Positions 38,583-50,461 of a DNA stretch of 64,000 nucleotides are shown in pieces (the stretch's first letter is position 1; each line of letters begins with the position of its first letter). Under the pieces are notes generated by a model. It was not told the DNA's origin and searched no databases. It saw nothing but the letters and a program-made list of their open reading frames with translations. The stretch comes from Lepisosteus oculatus. Its lineage: Eukaryota; Chordata; Actinopteri; Semionotiformes; Lepisosteidae. Both the position numbers and the translations under genes were made by a program. The DNA is taken from NCBI RefSeq assembly GCF_040954835.1, contig NC_090696.1, forward strand, positions 72,291,722 to 72,355,721, written 5' to 3'.

Positions 38583-39815
38583 CTGAGAGTAGTTAAAAAG
38601 AGAAAGCAAACCAATAAACCTTTTTATTATTGATAAATATTTACATTCTCTAATTATTATTGTCCAACTGTAATTAAAAAAAACTATAAATGATGCACAA
38701 CCAAGGCGTGATTCTGCCATGAACAAGGTTTAACAATAAGACCTGTATCAGGTGCTGTAAATAAAAGAATGCAGAGTTCTGTTTAAAATGTTACTTTGTT
38801 TTGGTCTAAGAAATAGAGCATTCTCCTTTATTTCAAGGAAATTACAAATTACAATGACATAGATATTTTGAAATTCCGATCATTACATTCATACACGTTA
38901 ATAAATGTTTTAATAAAATGTAATGAATACATTCAATGGTTGACTTATATTGGCACAAATACTGTAGATCGACGTAAAGACTGATTGTTACAAGTATATA
39001 CATAAATTGCAATAGACAGAAACATCATTCTGCAGAAAGAAAGAAAAAACATTTTAATTTCACTGGTATGTTATAAGAAAATTGCAGTACATTTATTCAA
39101 GCATTAACTAATTAAAAAAAAAACTTTTATTTCTTATTTATTATTGTCTTTTTTGTTAAGAAGTACTTCACTAAAACACAAGCTGTTTTATGTATCAGGT
39201 ATTTCCTTCAATAATTCTTCTCTTCTTACCAGTTGCTAAACCAGATTAAATCTATTTTGTCATCTAGTTCCCGAGTAGCCTTGGAAATATTGACAAACAT
39301 TTAAAACAGGCTGAATGTGCTCCCCTCTACTGAGACAAACGGAATCTGCAGAGAGAAAAAACCACTGATCTGGTTAGATGCTGGGAAGCACAGTAGGTAG
39401 AAACTGCTGAAATTAAGGCCAGCTGTTGACTTGAAATAGTCAGCTGTATCATAAGAGTCTACACAAAAAGGGATCCAAGAGTTTCACAAGATTTCTGCTT
39501 CCAGTGGAGATGCCAGAAAGCTCATCTGAAGAATATTTTTGAAAGACGGGGGGACAGTGGAGGTTTTCGTGTCAAAGAAGCCTCATTGCACTGGATTCCA
39601 CTGGGGCTGTCTGTATTTCACAGATACTGTACTGTACTGGACAGAAACCTGGAGGAGGAGACACTGTGGAAGATGGGTTAACTGGGTAAGAGGCTTTTTT
39701 GAGGGGAAAGGATTGCTCTCCCCCTAGTGCGTATTTTATGATTGAAAAAATCTAAATGTGTTTTTTTTTACAAAAAAGAAAAAAAAAACCTTGACAGAGG
39801 ATAATGAATACTCAC

Positions 39816-39878
39816 TCAATAAAATAAGCAAATAGAAGAAAGCTTCAGCTGGTTTGGAACATTTTATTTTTGCCATCC
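39816..39878 (-). CDS. Possible signal-peptide exon (uncertain)
   Basis: After the acceptor GGGCAG the frame opens in good Kozak context as MAKIKCSKPAEAFFYLLILL and reaches a strong GTGAGT donor in phase 1. Other SCPP leader exons here end in phase 0, and I found no matching phase-1 acceptor exon. It could start a separate gene feeding the exons at 35872-38582, or be chance. Confidence 0.3.
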
Positions 39879-40275
39879 CTGCCCGGAGATACCCCCAAGG
39901 AACGGATGAGTGTGAATTTTCCCGTTTCAAAAACTAAAATGCAATAAAAACTTAATTTGATGGTCACCAAAGGCCACTCTCTTCCATTATCACATTACTG
40001 TATATAATAAGGTTTTAAAAAGGCTTTGCTTGTCCATCATTCTGAAACATTAAGAACACCTTGAACTGCAACCTTTGTAATCTCCTGTTGTATGAATATG
40101 GAAATAGAGATGGCAACTGTTAAATTAAAAAAAAAACTTTCACATATGGTGATTGAAAGAAATCACAGCAGAGCGAACTGTGATTTAAGTTTGTCTGATG
40201 GTTATATTGAGACTTGATAAACGATGGGCAGATTCATCCAAAAATCATATAAAAAAAATCAAACAACCATTAATT

Positions 40276-40314
40276 TTACTGTTGTTCCACTGTCGATGAT
40301 GTACTTGTTGGCTC
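40276..40314 (-). CDS. Possible terminal SCPP exon (uncertain)
   Basis: After the acceptor CTACAG the phase-0 frame reads EPTSTSSTVEQQ and TAA. Composition suits an SCPP C-terminus and it would end the gene starting at 43490. It would conflict with the single-gene model that joins that gene to 35872-38582. Confidence 0.25.
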   Translation of the reverse strand, partial: EPTSTSSTVEQQ

Positions 40315-40906
40315 CTGTAGATATATAGTTTAAGATTTGCAAGCTTGCAGGAGGCTTAGAGTTGTGCTTTGTACACTACAATGTAAAATGAATACAATTA
40401 CTCATAATGAATGAATAGAATTACCCATAATAAACTCTGCCTGGTGCTGTCTAGCCTGTGCATCTTTACACACAATGCGAGTCTGTTGTTATTATGCAAT
40501 CTCCACCTCACGGCTAGGAACAAGCTATGAGAGCATGGAGTTGCATTTATCCTGATCTTTTTTTAAAACTCTTTTTAGAATGCAGCTTCACAATGCCTGG
40601 TCAAGATAGGTAGGTTTGTTTAAAGAGGTTTTAGAGTCCCTGAGCACTTTCAAACCCTGACTCCAACCCTTCTTCTTCAGAGCAGCTTGTCCCTTGCATC
40701 TTCTTCTGCATTGTAAACCCTTGATTTTCAGTTTTGAGCTACTTTTAAAGTGGCTATATAAAAATAACGATTATTCTTATTCTTAAATCATGTTAAAACC
40801 AGCGCTGGCTCAGATTGAAGAAGAGAAGAAAGGGGTGTGGATCTGACAGAGAGTGAACAGAGATCACAGCTCCTGTTATTACTGGTTGGTTATACACACC
40901 TATATT

Positions 40907-40914
40907 CTTATATA
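40907..40914 (-). promoter_or_regulatory. Possible TATA box
   Basis: TATATAAG on the minus strand, preceded by CAG, like the boxes at 44597 and 50454. It is about 1 kb upstream of the possible leader exon at 39816-39878. No clear exon 1 donor follows it. Confidence 0.3.
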
Positions 40915-41325
40915 CTGTATATGGAATGTATTTTACAGCAACAACTGTTTTTTTTGGTTTTTGTTTTCAAATGCCATTCATACTGTACATTATGACCTGT
41001 AATAGATTAATAGCACATTAATATAATGTTAATAACCTGGAAGGAGCTGTTCTCTGTTAATTAGATCCCTGGAACAATTACATACCAAAAGCTAAGTGTG
41101 CTAAGTAAGGACAGAATGCCCTCCTCTCTTTCCTACCTGTTGTGCTCTCAACAAAAGTCATATTGGTCTAAAATACATTATTAATGGAGAAAATCATTGT
41201 TAACAACTTTGTCTCGCAATCCCAAAACTCGGTTAATTTAAATATGGTTATGAATGCTCAGAAACACACACATTAAAAGGCCAAAGCCACCTGCGTTACT
41301 TGTAAAGACGGGGTGGTTAACTCAC

Positions 41326-42203
41326 TTGGCGCTGGCTTTGTAGTCCACCGGGATAAAGCTGATACAGATAGGCCACCTTAAGAGGGAAAGGAGCGGACCT
41401 AATTATTTCCTCAAGCACACACATTAACAAACAAATAAAAACATCAGAACACTAGGGAAATGTTTTTTTTTTTTTTATTGTGTTACGGTTTGTCAGAAAG
41501 CCCGGCTGTAGGACCAAGAAGCTTGAGCTCATCTCACACATGACACACAGACCTGTCTGACTCTGATGTGGAGCGGCTGCCGTACAGAGGGGAAACGGTC
41601 AATTTGCTCCGCGTTGCGCTGAGCTTGTGCGCCGAGAAAACACGTAATCGTTACCACGGGTATTATCATCATTATACGTGCATTTGTCAGACCCCGTTAT
41701 CCAAGCGGACTTACAGAAATGCAGGGTGATGAGACGAAATGGGCGCAATTTGCAAAATGATTACAATTAACGTCAGCGCTAGAAAGAAAAGCGAACGGCT
41801 GGCGCTGCAGTCGTGTGGATGCAAATCCACCTTTTGGTGAGGGACAGGAAGGTAAAGGATGAAGGTACAGTAGATAAAGGCGGATGGTCAGCTACAGAAG
41901 GCACCAGAGCATTTAAATGACTGGGTAATGAATCTGGGAATCAATAGACAAGAATCATATAGTTGGCAAACAACAAAATATATTTCTTAGCACTGATAAA
42001 GACTCTTCTTACTGCATATGAAAGGGCAAAAAAAACCAACAACCATCTATCCTAGTGTAGGAAACTGGTACACATTCTAACAAGTTAACATTTTCTGTAG
42101 CAACTTTCCTTGAATCTAAGCAGCTGGCCGAAATCAAGTCAGATGAAAATTAGGATGATTTAAAAATACATATATAATCACTTTGACAATAAATTATGAT
42201 TTT

Positions 42204-42256
<53 letters not shown>

Positions 42257-43490
42257 CTTTAGGTGTCTTAAAAAGGTCCTAATAACATATTTTGTATAGA
42301 AGGACCTATGGCCGTTGGAAAGACGAAGAAAATCCTTTAGCAAGAAATTTACACCTCTGTCATAACTGCAAATGGTGTTCAATTACAGTAGGTACGCTAG
42401 CCTGAACTGGAGCGTAAGAGACAGTTTTAATAAACTTTTCTTACTTAAAAGGTATCACATTTGAGGACACGTTCTCCCTGAAAAAAATACTTATTTAAAT
42501 CCACAATTTTCGCACTTGCTGCATATCCAAAGCAACTCTGCAAAGAAGGTTCGTCTATTTACGGTGTTTTTATGTACCACAAAGCCATGATACCATTTAC
42601 CACAAGGTGGCAGTCGCCTGATAATTGGAAAAAAAACCCTCACCGTGTCACAGCCCTGCGAAAGACATGCCCTAAAACAGCTTGCGTTATCTCGGAAAGC
42701 ACGAACAGCACAAGGTGAGCGCTTGAATTCATGGTTTCTCTAAGCTCAATGCGTGCTAAGTGTACTTTGTTGAGTTTAAATAACCCACGTCTTTTGTTTT
42801 GAAAAGTAAGTTTGTTTTGATTCCGGCTTGGCTAAATAATTGGCCTAGTTATTCTATTATAAATTAGGTCCAATAGTTTTAACACTGTGTTTAAAACTGA
42901 AGTCTTGCTGATAGTGATGCATTATATTTTAGATAGATACTTTATTGATCCTGTAGACTACAGTGCTCCTGTAGACTTTAAAGACTTTTCTTTAAAGTCT
43001 ACAGGGGAATTTTGCAGGCTAGGTAAAGAGAGCTATATTTTATGCTTATAATTGCACTTTCACCTTCTAGAACTATTGAGGAGTGTTTGTATCGGATATT
43101 TATTAAATGTTTTGTGTCTTTGAACAGACCATATCTCATGTCAAAAGTAATACATTTCCTTAGAGCTGCTTTTAATATGGTTAAATAAATCACTATGGAG
43201 ATGCTCTGTATGCAGGTTCACAATAGACAAAAAGTTAATAAAAATTCACAAAATAAACTTTGTTACCTCATGGCTTGCAGAATGGTCTCTTTTCACTAGT
43301 CTTTTGTTCTGCTGCCCCTTGAAGATCTAAAAAAAAACATGTATGATGAAATGCATCGCATCACCGTTTGTCTGGCATTTCTGTTAAGAAGCTGATATAT
43401 TTAAAAGTTGAACTTACTGGATAAGAACAGGCTATGGTCAAAAGACTGGATAAGAAAAAAATATTCATTGTGTTTTCTCAACAAAGCTCC
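41326..43490 (-). CDS. SCPP gene, 5' exons with signal peptide
   Basis: The exon 43418-43490 carries an ATG at 43466-43468 opening MNIFFLSSLLTIACSYP and ends at GTAAGT, phase 0. The next exon, 43267-43326, is IFKGQQNKRLVKRDHSASHE, with S-x-S-x-E (a Fam20C-type target) at its end. Exon 41326-41376 is VAYLYQLYPGGLQSQRQ with a GTGAGT donor. All are phase 0. An upstream TATA box and a non-coding exon 1 fit. The layout leader, phospho-exon, Pro/Gln/Tyr exons is the SCPP plan. Downstream it may end nearby or run on to 35872. Confidence 0.7.
41680..41728 (+). repeat. Interspersed repeat fragment
   Basis: CATTTGTCAGACCCCGTTAT then CCAAGCGGACTTACAGAAAT matches a motif widespread in ray-finned fish genomes. 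Related pieces occur at 51456-51482 and 62010-62110. Class not determined. Confidence 0.55.
42204..42257. repeat. Uninterrupted (AAC)18 microsatellite
   Basis: Fifty-four bases of perfect AAC repeat, probably polymorphic in length, in an intron of the SCPP gene. Confidence 0.95.
42932..43020. repeat. Interspersed repeat end containing a strong hairpin
   Basis: AGATAGATACTTTATTGATC and GGGGAATTTTGCA are the usual parts of a common fish repeat terminus. Between them lie two perfect 17-base inverted arms, 42968-42984 and 42989-43005 (arm CCTGTAGACTTTAAAGA), with a 4-base loop. Confidence 0.65.
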
Positions 43491-44400
43491 CTAAAAGAAA
43501 AAACAACACACGACAATCAGAAAGACATATCTGTATTGTGTATCTGTATTTTACAGGAAGCACACAAGATTCCAGTATTATGACAACAGCCTCTTCTGAA
43601 CATACTGTATGTGTACAGTATGCAGTATAAAATCACACATGTTCTATTGCTGCTTAATCTACAAAAACACAATGAATATCTAATCAGCAGAAATTCTTCT
43701 ATGTACAAATGGATACTGAAAATGCAATAATCTACAGTTTGCATTCTTGGCAAAAGTTGTAGATACTGTTCGTGCTTTTCTGTTTTTTTGGTCTCACACA
43801 GACATTACGATGAAATTCCTATGTAATTAAAGCACGTCTGCACTTGTACATAATTGCTGTATGTTCCTCTTTAACAAGCTTAGATCCATAATATTTTCCC
43901 AGAATTTACACATCATTTGTTTATTTAATGAATTATTCTGGACAAGAATCAGACAAGAAAATCAATTGATTATTTATTTAGCATTTTAATCCAAATTGTA
44001 CTGGTATTGGACCTTTTATTGACTTGGTTGAAACAAAACAACAAAACCCAACCATTATATTGGAAGGTGCTGTAAGTTTAAAGCACATCTATACTTCAAA
44101 GCTGAACCAGTATTTCAGAAAATTGTGATTGGTTTGATCAGCTGTATCATTTAAACAGTTGTTTATAAATACTCTGTTGTACCAGTAAACTATTCCTAAC
44201 TATTGTAGGCAGAGATAAAAAAACAAAATAAATGGATGACTAATAGATTTCTGAGTCCGAAATTAAAACAAACATTAAAATGGAAGTGTCAGTGCTGAAT
44301 TACCTGGATGTAAGACTGTGCAGTTCCTTTAGTATCTGTGTCTCAGCTGCAATGCTTGAAATTGGTTTCCAGTGCTACAGAATATTGTCCTTGTCCTTAC

Positions 44401-44570
44401 TGGCTGGAGTCTGCCATTCAACTGACTGTTTTCTGAGTGTGAAACAGGGGGTGATGCTTTGTTAAAGATAGGTATGATTTCATTAGCTGAATCATTTCCC
44501 ATCTCCCAGGGAAGCTTCATTCTGTTGTTTTTTTTTAGCAGAGCCAAGGGGAATACCACTGAAGTCTGAT
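44401..44570 (-). other. Non-coding exon 1 of the SCPP gene at 41326-43490
   Basis: A GTAAGG donor (minus strand, 44395-44400) ends an exon lying about 30-200 bases after a TATATAAG box. It would splice to the leader exon at 43490. The upper limit is estimated from the TATA position. Confidence 0.45.
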
Positions 44571-44596
44571 TTTCCTTGTGGTTGGTCTTAGTGAGT

Positions 44597-44604
44597 CTTA
44601 TATA
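44597..44604 (-). promoter_or_regulatory. TATA box of SCPP gene
   Basis: Minus strand CTGTATATAAG. The same 11 bases occur at the promoter of the next SCPP gene (50454-50461 box). Confidence 0.55.
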
Positions 44605-46303
44605 CAGCAGTCACCTCAACCATTTAATCTGTGAAAGATAAGTCATATTGGGATTCATATTAGCAAAGGTGTCACAAGTATTTTGACATGTATGCACACG
44701 TACTGTATACTGTATATTAAACACACACAGGCTAGAGTATTTGCTGCCTTTTTAACCTATGTACAGAATAATATAATTGTCAATCTGTGTATTAGTTAAT
44801 AGTTAAACTGGTTATTTTAATATTACATTTTGATCAATAGGTCGAACATTGTTTTGCAGTGCAGTTTAGAACCAGATCAATTCTGATTATCAGCATTTGT
44901 ATTTTTTGTCTCTAACATATGAAGGGTATTCCATTAAGGAGACAAAGAACGAGATATTTAAAGGACAGTTCAATCAGAAAATAAAGGATTTAATTTTAAA
45001 AACAACCAACATGTTAAACAGGAAAGAATATTTAGTTCAGCCACATCATGGTAAAAACTAAATACCCTTCGTGATTGCGGTCAAAAGAAGGATTGTATTG
45101 GTCACCAGCATAAAGTGTGTGATTTGGCTACTATTTTTTTTTCCTGTCTAAGACTTGTTGATTCTTTCTCTATGGCTTATAATGCTCAGTGAGAAAAAAA
45201 ATAATTTTGAAAGCCAGATTTGGTCAGTGCATTTCTAACAGTGACAGTGGAGTTGTGTACACAATACTAAGCAATGGCAATGAAAGTATCCACTAGCCCT
45301 CCTGTGTTACTAACTGGGAGCTAAAATACCATTTTTCATTGTAAGCGCACCTGACAGAACATTTCACTGTAAGAACACCAGCCCCTCAAGACCAGGACTG
45401 GGGACACTTTACATGTTTATTGTAATTCCAAAATGAAGAAGGTAAATAAAAATAAATAAAAGAGTAAAACACATTTCTATATTAGAAATATTTCCAGGGT
45501 GCATCTTATACAGTCTGTGTTTGTAACAGAAAAACTGGTTCACACGTTTGTTTTTCTGAGGATTGACGGTTGCAGTCCTCTGTTTGCAGTAGTCTGTAAA
45601 ACTGCGCTTCACAAGCTACAGAATTTTCAGAACCTTAGCTTCGGCAGGTCACACCACTTCTGTCTTGGGCGTCTTGTATTGACTTCTGATTGCCTCTAAC
45701 TGATGTGTACATATCAGGGATTCATACCTATTGGGTGCTTTTATTTATAGCCAGAAAACTGGCTTTTTGTGCTTGTTTTATCTTCTGTATTTGTTTTCAG
45801 CTTTTTAATGTTAGTTTTTGTGTCCAATCCTTTTCATGTATTGCCCAGCACCTTTTGACAATTGCTTTCAAAGCTTCTACAGTACATAATATAGTTTTTA
45901 CTAGTTGCTGTGCTCTCAATATTTGGAGAAAAGGTACATAGGCATGGGTTATAATGAAACCAGGACAAATATTTAATATTTTAAAAAGTATATTTAATAA
46001 AAACATATAAAAATAAAGTGTTCGCCCGTGGCAAAAACAATTTTAAATACTAAGAAAAACTGTGCGGTATTTGTGAGTCAATACACCTGACCACTCTCTG
46101 AATACAGCACATGTTTCAGACGCTCCAACAATGTCAACCAAGAGGAAGAAGCGAACATTTGTTAAAACGTGACATTTTTCTGCACTTTTAATCAGGAAAT
46201 GACAGCCCTGTCTTTGGAAAGAGAAGCCATGTGCAGACATCTCCTCCAAATATAAAAGATGAAGAATTATTTCCAAAACCTTCTTTGGCACTTTGAGGTT
46301 GTT
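44605..46303. other. 3' UTR and intergenic sequence
   Basis: Lies between the promoter of one SCPP gene and the stop codon of the next. The part nearest 46304 must be 3' UTR. An AATAAA on the minus strand at 45740-45745 is one candidate signal. No other gene is seen. Confidence 0.5.
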
Positions 46304-49113
46304 TTAGATGTCACCCCTTTCTTCAGTTGTGCTAATGACACCGGTGACCCTAGTGGTCACAACAGGTGTTGCAGGCATTGTCGTTGAGGCAGTAACAGGA
46401 GCTGCAGCAGTTGTAGTCAGGGGATTGGCCGAATCGACAGGCGCTTCTGAAGTAATCAGACTCTGGCTTGTGCTCCATGCTCTGCTCAAAGCCTCTGTGG
46501 TCACTTTAGGTGGGTATGTGGTGGTAGTGGTCACAACCGGTGTTGCAGGCGTTGTCGTTGAGGCAGTAAAAGGAGCTGCAGCAGTTGTAGTCAGGGGATT
46601 CACCGAATAAACAGGCCCTGCTGAAGTAATCAGACTCTGGCTTGTGCTCCATGCTCTGCTCACAGCCTCTGTGGTCACTTTAGTTGGGTATGTGGTGGTG
46701 CGAGCAGGCTTTCTTGGCTGTCAAAAATATGCCACACATTATGCATCAGTTTTGAAATCCACATCCACTATCGTTCACTTGGACTTATGTTACATCATCA
46801 TTTACGTCATGATCTTTATTTTATATCATGCCTTCCATACTTCACCACCGGACGTATACTGCACATTATATATACCATATATATGATCTATCGAAAGAAG
46901 AATTAATAAAAGATACAAAAGTTAAAAGACACTTGTTCTCTTTGTTCAGATACATTTCACCTCAAAACTATGTGGTTTGAATAAAAATATTTTCTGTCTC
47001 GCACACTCACAGTAACCAAAATGATGTATTTTTATTCCTGCGGCAGTGTTATATTATCCACGGGTTTAGGAGCATGAAGTCCCTACTTAAGGTAATTTTA
47101 TCTGATATCTAAGTAACCTGGCATTCTCCTTCCCCTCTATGAGATATTATAAAGTGAACCAGCAGTGCAAATCTGCATGGCATCCAGTTACTTTCCATGG
47201 GAGTAAATCAAATTAGCAACGACTGAATACAGTTAACCACAATTTCATTTGAGTTTCCACATCCCTCAATTTTATTATCATTATTGTTATTTTGAGTTCT
47301 AAATATTATTTAGCATTTTGCTGTAAAAGAGAACATGCTTACACATGGGTGGAAAGGACGACGAATTATCTCCTGGAAACAGAAAATAGAAAGGTTTTCA
47401 ATTACAGCACTCAGTTACATATTATTGTTTTGTAATTAAAAAAGTCAACTTTAAAGTTACACTCTCACTTTGACTTCCTTTCACTTTGACTTTTTCTTCT
47501 GCTTTAATTTCTTAATAAACTGACAAATTTAACCTGTGTATCACCTTCATTTATCTTTCATGATTCTCTTGAAACTCCTTCTTTTTAAAGTATTGTCTGT
47601 TTATTTGATGATTTGTCACATAGTGTAAAGAAAACTTTGATCTACACTAAATACAGAGTTTCAGGAATGAGCTTTATAAAATCCTAAAAAAAGAAAAACT
47701 CACCCAGCCTCCTAAAGTTGACCAATGTCTGTTAAAATGGTGTTTAGGCCTAAACTAAAGGAGAAATAAAGCAGATGTTTCTCATTGAAGAAATGTGTGA
47801 TCGAAATTCAAGATTATGTAAGTAACTAAAAATATAACTATGAAAATATAACTAATAAGCAATTTTCCTATTTTTCAAATAGCTATTGATACTGAATAAC
47901 TACTTCTGATATAAATATTTATGCTCATTGCTTGTTCTATGCCTTCTACTGCTGAGATAATTACTATGTGGTGTATTTGCTATCTGTGCAGTCATTTTAA
48001 AAATGAATAAAAATAAGCCTATTGATATTTCTGAGTCTGATTAACATGTTTAGGTGACCTGTGTGTCTGCATTAATTCTTTCTTAGCCAGGCTTCTAGAG
48101 GTGTTGGCAGATGTTTTTAATGAGGTTCATCAAATTTGTGCTGCATAATTGTCTGTGCTGTCACTTTGTTACCTGTTGTTTAGAATCCTCTGTGACCCAC
48201 AAAATAGCCAACTTACGTGATTGTGTAGTGTTTTCTCATGAACAGGGTGAATGTAGGAAATCTTAGAGGAAAGAAATGTGGAGATTAATGGTAAAATGCA
48301 CACTGAAAATTTAGATTCAAACTTCTATACAGATAAAAAGAAGCCTAGTTTTATACTGTGTACATGTAATGTGTACTGTTTACTCAAGTAATGGAGTGTA
48401 GGCATCATAATGCAGTAGAACATTACTTTTCATTTTCTTTAGAGCAGATGTTTGAAATATCAAGTGGTTCCCAATAAAAAAAAAACTTTGAAAGCTCAAT
48501 TGTGTTAGTTTCTTTCATTTTAATGGTATGCTTAGAATATGCAATTATTTTCCTAAACACATATTTTAGAACTTAGTACATGTAACATACTCTTTTTTTT
48601 GCATATAATGAGTTATTTAAATACTCCCAAAATGTACGTTAAATTTCTTTTAAAATATTTTCTTACCTTCTTGCTGCTTGCCAAGTGTCTCTGAGGGTGC
48701 AGAATGTCGAACATCTGTACCAGACGAAGATGAACACAGCATGTTTAGTTTCACTTCATGGGTTCACTTCTTAGAACAATTAATAGTGATTTAAAAAAAA
48801 ACCATGACAGGAATATACTATAAGTGTACCTACTATGCACAGGATTAACAGGAGTAACAATGCAATTTTCCTACATATTATCCAATTTATTAATCTCAAG
48901 TTAATAATTGCATTTTTTTCTCTTAATTTTGATATACTGTAGTTAAAACCAATTGATTGTGAGAGAATTAGTCATGTGGCTTGTTTGCTAGTTAGCCATA
49001 GAATCAATATTACTGGCACAAGTAATAAGAGCTGCTTTAGAAATGTGAAGACTTACAGGAAGACAGCTTACTGCACACAGAAGGGCAGAAAGCAGAACCA
49101 GTACCTTAATCAT
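46304..49113 (-). CDS. SCPP gene with Thr-rich repeat C-terminus
   Basis: Four coding exons join in phase 0: 49057-49113 (MIKVLVLLSALLCAVSCLP, leader with GTAAGT donor), 48667-48714 (MFDILHPQRHLASSKK), 47343-47372 (EIIRRPFHPC) and 46304-46717 (PRKPARTTTYPTK..., 137 residues, ending STTEERGDI and TAA). The total is about 182 residues. The mature protein is Thr/Ala/Pro-rich and should be secreted and heavily O-glycosylated. I do not recognise the orthologue. A non-coding exon 1 and a TATA box are upstream. A 25-base candidate exon at 47686 was left out because it breaks the frame. The introns show nothing else. Confidence 0.75.
46331..46678 (-). repeat. Two tandem 174-bp coding repeats
   Basis: Two direct copies, offset 174 bp, each coding 58 residues beginning VTTEA[VL]SRAWSTSQSLITS and including NPLTTTAAAP and PATPVVTT. 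They are nearly identical at DNA level, so the duplication is young or homogenised. Confidence 0.92.
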
Positions 49114-50359
49114 CTTTAGGCCTGTGGATGAAGGTTTTCATTGTCAATAAATTTGACATTTTTCACAAACGATACATCAACAATCTCAGAAATCATTAGC
49201 CAATGCATAGCTCCAGATATGTAACTTATTGAAAATGACTTTGAATTCAATGAAGACAAAACTTTTTACAAAACACCTTTTTCATAATCAGCACACCAAA
49301 CTTTTGGTTTTATTTTAACAACTTTGACCAATAGAAATTTTACACCATGGATTTAGCAAGATTTTTTTGTATACATTTCTAAAAGGTTTACATTCCTAAT
49401 TTCTAACATAAGATTTAGGTGCTTTGAGATCAATTATATTATTGTAAAAGGCAAAACATACTGTAACTGGATGTTTGGATGTATTTAAAATATAGAATAT
49501 CAGTCTTCCTAGCATGTTTTGTATTCTAAATTCTTAATCTGGCTTTATGGTAAGTCATCAGATAAACTGTCGGTTTTCACAGCATCAAAATCTAACAGTT
49601 TTCCTTGCATTGATTTATAAATTCTAATAGGTTAAGTAGTCAATAAATTTCCAAAGTTCACAACATTCAGAAGAAAAGCAACTGAAATCACAGACAAATA
49701 TAGAAAGGTGTACAACTTTATTATATTATAGACAAAATCTAGAAAAATGTATTCATTATATTTTATTCTTATGTAAATTTCTGTGTAATGTAGCCTTTCA
49801 GTTTAGTATAGAAATTTGATTATTTTTTAAGGTTAGCTGGCAGGTTATCATTTACTGAACACCCACTCACTTTGCAGTTTCGAAAGTATCTCAAATGTCA
49901 CACTTGTTGGTGGCACAAGTCGCCCTGCTTCTCCTGTGAATGTAATGTGCTTAGACAAGGAACATAAGGTAATTAATTAGGTAAAGTCCTTTTTACTTTT
50001 GTTGAAAATAAGTGATCACAAGGATAGAATTATCATGTTTTCCACAAGACACAAATATGAAAACTGAGGTTAAACTCTGAAATGTGAAGACCTGTCTGAT
50101 TAGATACATAACGTGCAGAACATTAAATTAGTACCTGTAATTATTAGAAAGGTTTAGTGCAAAGCCATAATGTTAATTATTAGGACATAATAATAAATAA
50201 TAAGTGTTAAATTACCAAAATCCTACTGTCTTCTTTATGGTAATGAATGATTTGGATTAATTTGAATTTTAAGCGCTGTATGTTTTCACATAATGTAGCA
50301 CGCTAATGTGAAAATATTAAATCAAAACTAAATTGTTCATTTTTTTCTACAGCTCTTAC

Positions 50360-50428
50360 CTGTCTTCTGATCTGTAATGAAGAAAAAATCCAGGTTCTAG
50401 AAACAATCTGGAAATTGTGCCGCTCTTC
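50360..50428 (-). other. Non-coding exon 1 of the Thr-rich SCPP gene
   Basis: A GTAAGA donor (50355-50359 on the minus strand) closes an exon that starts about 25-30 bases after the TATATAAG box. The upper end is estimated. Confidence 0.55.
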
Positions 50429-50453
50429 TCTGATTCTTTAGCTGTTTATCCTG

Positions 50454-50461
50454 CTTATATA
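50454..50461 (-). promoter_or_regulatory. TATA box of the Thr-rich SCPP gene
   Basis: Minus strand CTGTATATAAG, correctly placed ahead of exon 1. It shares 11 identical bases with the box at 44597-44604. Confidence 0.6.

Noticed and set aside
39300-39346. Minus-strand IPFVSVEGSTFSLF and stop after a CTGCAG acceptor, a possible exon following the 39816 leader
   Set aside because: The leader's only strong donor is phase 1, which does not read this frame.
41100-41170. Minus-strand possible exon starting TNMTFVESTTG after a TTTTAG acceptor
   Set aside because: The donor leaves phase 1 with no partner exon, and as a terminal exon the composition (Cys, Leu-rich) is unlike SCPP ends.
47686-47710. 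25-base segment with acceptor and GTGAG donor in the Thr-rich SCPP gene
   Set aside because: Including it shifts the downstream exons into a stop.
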